Positions 52,486 to 58,582 of a stretch of DNA of 58,582 bases are shown one piece after another. The stretch covers positions 1 through 58,582 of the forward strand of contig NZ_MKJY01000233.1 of assembly GCF_001942465.1 (NCBI RefSeq). The letters run 5' to 3'. Every line of letters begins with the position of its first letter. Position 1 is the stretch's first letter. A program made the translations under genes and the position numbers. The notes beneath the pieces are model-generated. The model was given only the letters and a program-made list of their open reading frames with translations. It was not told the DNA's origin and made no database searches. Source of the DNA: Actinomadura sp. CNU-125. Its GTDB lineage: Bacteria; Actinomycetota; Actinomycetes; Streptosporangiales; Streptosporangiaceae.

Positions 52486-54185
52486 GTGGGCGGCAGCGCG
52501 ACCGGTGGCGATGCGGGCGGCGTCCCGGGGCGGCCCCTGCCCCGGCTCACCCCCGAGACCGAGTTCTTCTGGACGTCCGGTGCGGACGGGCGGCTGCGCG
52601 TGCAGGAGTGCGAGGCGTGCGCGGCCCTGATCCACCCGCCGCAACCGGTATGCCGGTATTGCCGCGGCACGAAGATGGGCGTGCGGGGCGTCTCGGGGTT
52701 CGCGACCCTCATCGGGTTCACCGTCAACCACCGGTTCAGCCTCCCCGGCCTCCCGGCGCCCTACGTCGTGGCCCACGTCGCCCTCGAAGACGACCCGCGC
52801 GTGCGCCTCACGACCAACGCCGTCGAATGCGACCCGGCCGAACTGAAGCTCGGCATGCGGATGGAGGTCGTGTTCGAGCAGGCCGAGGACGTGTGGCTGC
52901 CGCTCTTCCGGCCCGCCGCGGACCAGGGCGCGGCGCCCGCCGAACTCCCCGCTGACGAGGTCGAACCGGAACGGATGGCGAGCCGCGTCCGTCCGATGCT
53001 CACCGCCGACAAGTTCGAGGACCGGGTCGCCCTCACCGGCATCGGCGCGTCCGAACTCGGCCGCCGCCTGATGGTGGATCCGCTGTCCCTCACCGTGCAG
53101 GCGTGCGAGCGCGCCGTCGCCGACGCCGGGCTGACGCTGGACGACATCGACGGGCTGGCCACCTATCCCGGCGCGGGCATGGTCGGCGGGTTCGGCGAGG
53201 GCGGCGTGACCGCGCTCGAATCCGCGCTGGGCCTGAATCCGACCTGGTACAACGGCGGCATCGAGACGTTCGGGCCGGGCGGCTCGCTGATCGCGGCGAT
53301 GCTCGCGGTGGCGGGCGGGCTCGCCCGCCACGTCCTGTGCTTCCGGACGCTGTGGGAGACCACGCACGGGGAGCGGATGCGGCTGGGCGGCGCGGGAGCG
53401 GGCGGCGGCGGCCGGGTGGAGGGCGCCGCGAGCTGGCGGATGCCGTTCGGGTCGACGTCGCGGCGCACACCCTCGCGCTGAACGCCCAGCGGCACTTCCA
53501 CCGGTACGGCACCACGCGGGAGACGCTCGGCTGGATCGCGCTGAACCAGCGGGCGAACGCCGCCCTCAACCCGACGGCGATCTACCGCTCGCCGATGACG
53601 ATGGACGACTACCTGGAGGCGCGGCCGATCACCACGCCGTTCGGCCTCTACGACTGCGATGTGCCCTGCGACGGCGCCGTCGCCGTGATCGTGTCGGCGG
53701 TGGACGCCGCGCGGGAGCTGGCGAAGCCGCCCGTCCTGGTGGAGGCGGTCGGCACGCAGATCACCGAGCGGATCGACTGGGACCAGAGCACGCTGACCCA
53801 CGAGCCGCAGGTGCTCGGCCCCGCCGCCCACCTGTGGACGCGCACGTCCCTGCGGCCGTCCGACGTGGACGTCGCGCAGCTCTACGACGGGTTCACCCTC
53901 AACTGCCTCTCCTGGATCGAGGCGCTCGGGTTCTGCGGCATCGGCGAGGCCAAGGACTTCCTCGACGGCGGCAAGAACATCGCACGGGACGGCGTCCTGC
54001 CGCTGAACACCCACGGCGGGCAGCTGTCGCACGGTCGGACGCACGGCATGGGGCTGGTCCACGAGGCGGTCGTGCAACTGCGCGGGGAGGGCGGGGAACG
54101 GCAGGTGCCGGGCGCGCGCGTCGCCGTCGTGAGCAGCGGCGGCCTCACTCCCGGCGGGACGATGCTCCTCAGGGCGGACGCATGA
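52486..54185 (+). CDS. DUF35-Ltp2 fused retro-aldolase-like protein (one frameshift)
   Basis: About 566 residues from GTG 52486 behind AGGAGG. N-terminal DUF35: zinc ribbon (CEACAALIHPPQPVCRYCRG, two Cys pairs) and an OB fold. C-terminal thiolase-like domain: VALTGIGASELGRRL, ACERAVADAGLTLDDIDGLA, then a one-base frame change near 53455 to AAHTLALNAQRHFHRYGTTR, DVAQLYDGFTLNCLSWIEAL, LPLNTHGGQLSHGRTHGMGL and SSGGLTPGGTMLL. It lacks the thiolase nucleophilic Cys and has the YDGFT Tyr region, as in Ltp2, which with ChsH2 cleaves steroid side-chain beta-hydroxyacyl-CoA by retro-aldol reaction. Here both parts are one chain. Confidence 0.85.
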
Positions 54186-55168
54186 CGTTCGGCGAACGCG
54201 CTCGGAACGCGCCCCCGCGGGACGGCGGCGCGAACGGGGACGCCCCCGGCGGCTCGGCGGCGCCCCCCGTGGCCGACATCGTGGTCGATGCCGTGGTCGA
54301 CGTCGACGGAGTCCCGATGTCGGCGCTCGTCGCGGCGGTGCCGCGGCCGCGCGCGATCGTCCTCGCGCTGCACGGCGCGGTGAGCCCCGCCTACTTCGAC
54401 GCGCCCGGGCATCCCCGGCTGTCGCTGCTGCGGACGGGCGCGGCGCTCGGCTTCACCGTCGTCGCGCTCGCCCGCCCCGGCTACGGCGCGTCCGCCCCGC
54501 ACGCGGAGCGGGTGGCGCCCGCCGAGCGGCGGGTCGACCTCGCGTACCGGGCCGTGGACGCGCTCGTCGGGCCGGGCCCGCGGGGTGCGGGGCTGTTCGT
54601 GCTGGCGCACTCGATCGGCTGCGAGCTGGCGGTCCGGATGGCCGCCCGCGGGAACGGGGACGGGCTGCTCGGCCTGGAGATGTCCGGCACCGGCAGGCGG
54701 CACCACGAGGCCGCCGCCGGGCTCCTCGGTCCCGGGAACGGGAACCGGCTCCCGCCGCCCGGGGCGATCCGCGACCTCATCTGGGGGCCCTCGCACCTGT
54801 ACCCGGAGGACGTCATCGGGCATCCGGCCCTGCAGTCGCGGTCGCCCGCGTACGAGGGCGACGTGGTGCCGCCCTGGCCGTCCCGCCTGCCGGAGCTGGC
54901 GGCCCGGGTGCGGGTCCCCGTCCGCTACACCCTCGCCGAGCACGAGACCGTGTGGAGTCCGGGCCGGGCCGCGCTGGACGACGTCGCGGCGCTGTTCACC
55001 CGGTCGCCGCGCGTCCTCGCCGACGAGCAGGCCGGCGGCGGCCACAACCTGAGCCTCGGGTTCGCGGCGGCGGCCTACCACCTGAAGGCGCTGGCGTTCG
55101 CCGAGGAGTGCGCGTCGGCGAGCACCCGATCCGACGTCACGTCCGATGACGACCAGACAGGAGAATGA
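54182..55168 (+). CDS. alpha/beta hydrolase
   Basis: 328 residues; ATG overlaps the preceding stop (ATGA). A disordered Gly/Pro-rich N-terminus of about 35 residues precedes the fold: AIVLALHGAVSPAYFD (oxyanion HG), VVALARPGYGASAPHAERVA, nucleophile elbow FVLAHSIGCELAV (Ser), and late GGGHNLSLG (His). Coupled to the DUF35-Ltp2 gene, so it probably acts in the same pathway, for example hydrolysing an ester, lactone or acyl-CoA. Confidence 0.88.
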   Translation: MTFGERARNAPPRDGGANGDAPGGSAAPPVADIVVDAVVDVDGVPMSALVAAVPRPRAIVLALHGAVSPAYFDAPGHPRLSLLRTGAALGFTVVALARPGYGASAPHAERVAPAERRVDLAYRAVDALVGPGPRGAGLFVLAHSIGCELAVRMAARGNGDGLLGLEMSGTGRRHHEAAAGLLGPGNGNRLPPPGAIRDLIWGPSHLYPEDVIGHPALQSRSPAYEGDVVPPWPSRLPELAARVRVPVRYTLAEHETVWSPGRAALDDVAALFTRSPRVLADEQAGGGHNLSLGFAAAAYHLKALAFAEECASASTRSDVTSDDDQTGE

Positions 55169-55169
55169 G

Positions 55170-55712
55170 ATGCCGGAAGCCGAGGCGGTGGCCCTGCTGG
55201 CCGTGCGGCTGGTCGTGGGGATCACGATGATCCTGCACGGCCACAATCACTGGCGGGGCGGTGGCCGGATCGAGGGCACCGCGGGCTGGTTCGAGGGGCT
55301 CGGGCTGCGGCACGGCAAGCTGCAGGCGTGGCTGAGCGTGCTCACCGAGATCGGCGCGGGCGCGCTGCTCGTCGTGGGCCTGCTGACGCCTCTGGCCTGC
55401 GCGGCGATCGTGTCGGTGATGCTCGTCGCGGGACTGCTCGCCCACCGGTCCAACGGATTCTTCGTGTTCAAGGACGGCTACGAGTACGTCCTCGTGCTGG
55501 CGGTCGCGTGCGTCGCGCTGGGGACGCTGGGGCCGGGCTCGATCTCGATCGACGCCGCGGCCGACATCGAGATCACGGGCTGGGCGGGCGGCGGCATCGC
55601 GCTCGGCGTGGGGATCGTGGCGACGGCCGGTCTGCTCGCCGCGTTCTGGCGTCCCGAGCGCGAGCCCGCCGCGCAGGCGGAGGCGCAGGCGGAGGGGCGG
55701 GCGACGGCCTGA
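55170..55712 (+). CDS. DoxX-family membrane protein
   Basis: 180 residues from ATG 55170 (AGGAG upstream; ATG 55146 is the alternative). Four-helix DoxX pattern: VALLAVRLVVGITMILHGHN, WFEGLGLRHGKLQAWLSVLT, EIGAGALLVVGLLTPLACAA and FFVFKDGYEYVLVLAVACVA. Members may associate with quinone or thiol redox enzymes. Last gene of the plus-strand run, before a terminator. Confidence 0.88.
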   Translation: MPEAEAVALLAVRLVVGITMILHGHNHWRGGGRIEGTAGWFEGLGLRHGKLQAWLSVLTEIGAGALLVVGLLTPLACAAIVSVMLVAGLLAHRSNGFFVFKDGYEYVLVLAVACVALGTLGPGSISIDAAADIEITGWAGGGIALGVGIVATAGLLAAFWRPEREPAAQAEAQAEGRATA

Positions 55713-55720
55713 GCCCGGGG

Positions 55721-55751
55721 GCCGGGCGCCGCCGGCACCGGCGGGCCCGGC
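55721..55751. terminator. bidirectional hairpin between doxX and tetR
   Basis: Two stacked perfect stems, GCCGGGC/GCCCGGC (7 bp) and CCGCC/GGCGG (5 bp), with a one-base bulge and a 6-base loop, between convergent stop codons. Confidence 0.75.
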
Positions 55752-56401
55752 TACTCTCCGCCGGCGGAGATGCCGCGCAGGCAGAACTGCCAGATCTCCG
55801 GCGCGGTCACCGGACCGGCGGGGCCGCCGGTGCCGCCGCTGCTGTGCGCGGAGAAGATGACCGTCTGCATCACCAGGGCCGCCTGGCGGCGCGGGCGGCC
55901 CGACCGCAGGACGCCCGCCGCGGCGGCGTCCTCGACGAGTTCGGTGAAGACGTCCAGCATGGGGCGGTGCGCGGCCGCCACCTGGGGCGGGTGCGTGACG
56001 AGCAGTTGCAGGGCGAAGTCGCTGAAAAGCGGGCGGCGGACCCCCGGAGGGCAGCACTGCCCGTACAGGGTCTCGACCGCGGCCTGCAGGCGCGGCAGCG
56101 GACCGCGCCGTTCCTCGGCGGCCTTGCGGACCTCGGCCGCCCCGACGACCAGGGCGTCCTCGAACAGGGCGAGCAGCAGCTCGTGCTTGCCGTCGAAGTG
56201 CTGGTAGAAGCTGCGCAGCGACTGCTTGGAACGATCGACCACCTCCTGCACGGTGAAGTCGGTCGTCCCCTTCTCCGCCATCAGCTCCTGCGCGGCGTCG
56301 AGGAAGCGCTGCACGCGCTGCTCGGCGCGGAGTTTGGCGGCTCGGGTGGAGCGCTCGACCGCGCGTCGGCGCCAGGCGGGTTCTTCCGCGACCTCGGACA
56401 T
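55751..56401 (-). CDS. TetR-family regulator
   Basis: 216 residues. HTH: RAEQRVQRFLDAAQELMAEK, FTVQEVVDRSKQSLRSFYQH and FDGKHELLLALFEDAL, with a basic N-terminal arm (WRRRAVERSTRAAKLR). The C-terminal domain ends with ALVMQTVIFSAHSSGG and PEIWQFCLRGISAG. Divergent from the acyl-CoA dehydrogenase pair across an AT-rich promoter with a perfect dyad, so it probably represses that operon and senses an acyl-CoA. Confidence 0.9.
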   Translation of the reverse strand: MSEVAEEPAWRRRAVERSTRAAKLRAEQRVQRFLDAAQELMAEKGTTDFTVQEVVDRSKQSLRSFYQHFDGKHELLLALFEDALVVGAAEVRKAAEERRGPLPRLQAAVETLYGQCCPPGVRRPLFSDFALQLLVTHPPQVAAAHRPMLDVFTELVEDAAAAGVLRSGRPRRQAALVMQTVIFSAHSSGGTGGPAGPVTAPEIWQFCLRGISAGGE

Positions 56402-56455
56402 CTCGCAGATGATACTCGCGTAAGGCGAAATATGAGACTCTTACTTACAAAGAAA

Positions 56456-56470
56456 GAGAATGATATTCTC
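56456..56470. promoter_or_regulatory. perfect dyad in the tetR/acyl-CoA dehydrogenase gap
   Basis: GAGAAT-GAT-ATTCTC ends six bases before the ATG of the dehydrogenase gene, in a 75-base divergent gap that is unusually AT-rich. Likely operator of the adjacent TetR. Confidence 0.65.
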
Positions 56471-56476
56471 GCGCGC

Positions 56477-57340
56477 ATGGAGTTCGAGTTCGATGAGGAC
56501 CAGCGGCTGCTCCAGCAGATGGTCCGCGAGACGGTCGCCAAGTCGCGGTCGCGCCCCGAGGACGAGCTGTGGGCCGCCTACCGTGAGCTGGGCTGGCTGG
56601 ACGCCCCGCCGGTGGAGCTGGCGATCGTGCTGGAGGAGCTCGGGTACGTCGCGGACCCGACCCCGTTCCTCGCCACCGCGACCTGGTTCGCCCCGCTCGC
56701 CGGACGGCCGCCGCGCGGCTCGGGGACGGCGGTGTGCGACGGGACCGGCCGGTTCGTCCTGGACGCCGACCGGGCGGACGAGATCGCGCTGGTCACGGCG
56801 GACGGCGTCGTGATCGTGGACGGCGCCGACGTGGCCGCCGAGCGCGCCGACACCTTCGACCCCACCCTGCACCTCGCCCACGTGACGGCGCGGCCGGACG
56901 GGCCGGGCCTCGCCGCCGGGGTCCCCGACCTCGCGCTGATGGGCCTTGCGATCACCGCGGTCGGGAGCTGCCGCCGCATCCTGGACATGGTCGTCGCGCA
57001 CGTGAAGGACCGGCACCAGTTCGGCGTCCCCATCGGCTCGTTCCAGGCCGTCAAGCACAAGGCGGCCGACATGCACGTCGCCATCGAGCGAGCCCGGGCG
57101 CTGGCCTACTTCTCCGCCCTGACGATCGCCGAGGACGACCCGCGCCGCGGCCGCGCGGCGGCGATGGCCAAGGCCGCGGCCGGCGAGTGCCAGCGGGTGG
57201 TGTTCCGTAACGGCCTCCAGCTCTACGGGGCCATGGGATTCACCTGGGAGAACGAGCTGCAGATCCATCTCAAGCGGGCGAAAGCCTGCGACCTGCTGCT
57301 GGGGACGGCGGCCGAGCACAGGAAGGCGCTGCTGCGATGA
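56477..57340 (+). CDS. acyl-CoA dehydrogenase-like subunit, short type
   Basis: 287 residues, shorter than a normal dehydrogenase (about 380), with a reduced middle domain. MEFEFDEDQRLLQQMVRETV, LDAPPVELAIVLEELGYVAD, DRHQFGVPIGSFQAVKHKAA (flavin/FAD contact) and LQLYGAMGFTWENELQIHLK. Pairs with the next gene (ATGA overlap). This short-long pairing is the arrangement of alpha2beta2 dehydrogenases in steroid side-chain oxidation, where FAD sites are shared between subunits. Confidence 0.9.
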   Translation: MEFEFDEDQRLLQQMVRETVAKSRSRPEDELWAAYRELGWLDAPPVELAIVLEELGYVADPTPFLATATWFAPLAGRPPRGSGTAVCDGTGRFVLDADRADEIALVTADGVVIVDGADVAAERADTFDPTLHLAHVTARPDGPGLAAGVPDLALMGLAITAVGSCRRILDMVVAHVKDRHQFGVPIGSFQAVKHKAADMHVAIERARALAYFSALTIAEDDPRRGRAAAMAKAAAGECQRVVFRNGLQLYGAMGFTWENELQIHLKRAKACDLLLGTAAEHRKALLR

Positions 57341-58485
57341 GGCTGGGTTCCGACCCCCGGGTCGAGGCGTTCCGCGCCGAGTTCTCCGCGTTCCTGGACG
57401 CGCACCTGCCGACCGAGGCCGAGGCGGTGCCGCGGTCGAAGTCGAGCGCGGACGTCCCGGAGTGGGCGCGGCGGTGGCAGCGGACGCTGTTCGACGCGGG
57501 CTGGCTCCTGCCGGGCAACCCGCCGGAGTTCGGCGGGCGCGACGCGACGCTGCCCGAGCAGCTCGCGCACCTGGAGGAGCTGTCCCGGCGGCGGATCTAC
57601 CACAGCTGGAACCCGCAGGGCCTCGGCATCATCGCCGCGTCGATCCTCACGTTCGGGACCGCCGAGCAGAAGCGGAGCTGGGCCGTCCGCATCCTGCGGG
57701 CCGAGATCACCGCGGCGCTCGGGATGAGCGAGCCGGGCGCCGGGTCCGACCTCGCGGGGCTGCGGACCAGGGCGGTCCTCGACGGCGACGAGTTCGTCGT
57801 CAACGGGCAGAAGGTGTGGACGTCGGGCGCCCACGACGCCGACGTCGTGCTGACGTTCGTCCGCACCGACCCGGACGCGCCCAAGCACAAGGGCATCAGC
57901 GTCCTGCTGATCCCCACCGACTCGCCGGGCCTGGTGCGCCGCCCGTTCGGGTCCATCGCCGATCCCGACGACCTCGACTTCAACGAGGTCTTCTTCACCG
58001 ACGTGCGGGTGCCGAAAGAGAACCTGATCGGTGAGCTGAACAAGGGCTGGGGCGTCGCCCACGGCTCCCTCGGCCACGAGCGGACGCTGCTGTGGCTGAG
58101 CTTCGCCGAGCGGCTGGAGGACCTGGTCCGGGACGCGCCCAGCGACCGGGAGTGGTACGCGACGCTGCAGATGGACCTGCAGGCGCTGCGGCTGCTCGGC
58201 TACCGCGCCCTCGGCGGCGCGGGCGATCCGGCGGAGCTGTCGGTGCTCAAGCTCCTCGGCTCCGAGGCGGTCCAGGCCGCGTCGCTGCACGCCCTGGAGG
58301 AGCGCGGCGCCGAAGGGCTCGTCCACCCGGAGCGGACCTCCCCGCCCAACCACATGAACGCCGAGCCGTTCTCGTCGAGCTGGTTCGAAAGGTACGCCCG
58401 CAGCTTCGCCGGGACGATCGCGGGCGGCACGTCCGAGATCCAGCGCAACATCATCGCCGAGCGCGTCCTCGGCCTGCCCAGATGA
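57337..58485 (+). CDS. acyl-CoA dehydrogenase subunit, full length
   Basis: 382 residues. GNPPEFGGRDATLPEQLAHL, ALGMSEPGAGSDLAGLRTRA (substrate/flavin strand), FVVNGQKVWTSGAHDADVVL, and C-terminal RSFAGTIAGGTSEIQRNIIA. The usual YEGT motif reads IAGGTSEIQRN, so a catalytic Glu at that spot is absent; the base must be supplied elsewhere or by the partner. Forms the pair with the preceding short subunit. Introduces a double bond into an acyl-CoA, feeding the enoyl-CoA hydratase encoded next. Confidence 0.93.
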   Translation: MRLGSDPRVEAFRAEFSAFLDAHLPTEAEAVPRSKSSADVPEWARRWQRTLFDAGWLLPGNPPEFGGRDATLPEQLAHLEELSRRRIYHSWNPQGLGIIAASILTFGTAEQKRSWAVRILRAEITAALGMSEPGAGSDLAGLRTRAVLDGDEFVVNGQKVWTSGAHDADVVLTFVRTDPDAPKHKGISVLLIPTDSPGLVRRPFGSIADPDDLDFNEVFFTDVRVPKENLIGELNKGWGVAHGSLGHERTLLWLSFAERLEDLVRDAPSDREWYATLQMDLQALRLLGYRALGGAGDPAELSVLKLLGSEAVQAASLHALEERGAEGLVHPERTSPPNHMNAEPFSSSWFERYARSFAGTIAGGTSEIQRNIIAERVLGLPR

Positions 58486-58505
58486 GCCCCAGACAAGGAG
58501 ACGCG

Positions 58506-58582
58506 ATGGACCAGATCCTGTACGAGGCCGCCGACGGCGTCGCGGTCATCACGCTGAACCGTCCCGAGGCGGCCAACGCCCA
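58506..58582 (+). CDS. enoyl-CoA hydratase/isomerase, N-terminal start (partial)
   Basis: Begins at ATG 58506 behind AAGGAG and runs off the window. The 25 codons visible (MDQILYEAADGVAVITLNRP, then EAANA) are the typical crotonase-family N-terminus. It would hydrate the product of the dehydrogenase pair. Confidence 0.88.
   Translation, partial: MDQILYEAADGVAVITLNRPEAANA

Noticed and set aside
1..58582. Mobile element, prophage or integrated island boundary
   Set aside because: I found no transposase, integrase, tRNA gene or flanking direct repeats, and base composition is uniform apart from short promoter patches.

Overview
The window is about 58.6 kb of very GC-rich bacterial chromosome with tightly packed genes on both strands. 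DUF397, two SAV2177/DUF574-type methyltransferases, DUF5999, an F420-type LLM oxidoreductase, a mycofactocin-coupled SDR and a steroid-type DUF35/Ltp2 aldolase together point to a filamentous actinomycete, most likely Streptosporangiales/Thermomonosporaceae (Actinomadura-like). I see no rRNA, tRNA, CRISPR array, transposase or phage gene.

Layout. 1-7 kb: end of an acyl-CoA dehydrogenase gene; an OmpR-type two-component system facing a secreted, Asp-rich PepSY protein; two DUF574 methyltransferases; and several small proteins, two of which are diverged paralogues of one small membrane-protein family. 7-16 kb: DedA protein, NarL-type two-component system, MarR plus FAD oxidoreductase, trehalose-6-phosphate synthase (otsA), an anti-sigma-type ATPase divergent from a DUF397 protein with a 12-bp-phased TGCA array between them, and an acyl-CoA ligase. 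16-21 kb: DHA2 exporter, an unknown protein, DinB protein and WYL regulator. 21-27.5 kb: leucine catabolism (isovaleryl-CoA dehydrogenase, HMG-CoA lyase, methylcrotonyl-CoA carboxylase alpha and beta), divergent from a TetR gene across two near-identical operators. 27.5-31.2 kb: cobalamin/cobinamide uptake and salvage (btuF-btuC-btuD-cbiZ) behind a cobalamin riboswitch. 31.2-37 kb: TetR-VOC pair (the TetR carries a hexapeptide minisatellite), LLM oxidoreductase, hydrolase, AbiEi/Vsr-like protein, DNA alkylation repair protein and YjbR protein. 37-42.4 kb: LysR-linked ring-type catabolic genes (FAH hydrolase, cyclase, amidohydrolase), a ferredoxin-reductase-type oxygenase reductase, and pyrophosphatase. 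42.4-58.6 kb: a catabolic island with three 3-hydroxyisobutyrate-dehydrogenase-like proteins, carboxymuconolactone decarboxylase, mycofactocin SDR, [3Fe-4S] ferredoxin, cytochrome P450, MFS transporter, a one-chain DUF35-Ltp2 protein, alpha/beta hydrolase, DoxX, TetR, two paired acyl-CoA dehydrogenases and the start of an enoyl-CoA hydratase. Its logic is oxygenation, alcohol oxidation, side-chain dehydrogenation and hydration, then retro-aldol cleavage, as for a steroid- or terpenoid-like substrate (inference).

Caution. About fifteen genes are broken by single-base frameshifts, usually in G or C runs, with conserved protein continuing in the next frame. So many in unrelated housekeeping and catabolic genes suggest uncorrected sequencing or assembly indels rather than decay. 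I give each such gene as one feature and mark the break. Strongest leads: the TGCA array at 14.2 kb, the DUF35-Ltp2/P450/mycofactocin island, the repeat-bearing TetR, the Asp-rich sensor/PepSY module, and the paired small membrane proteins.
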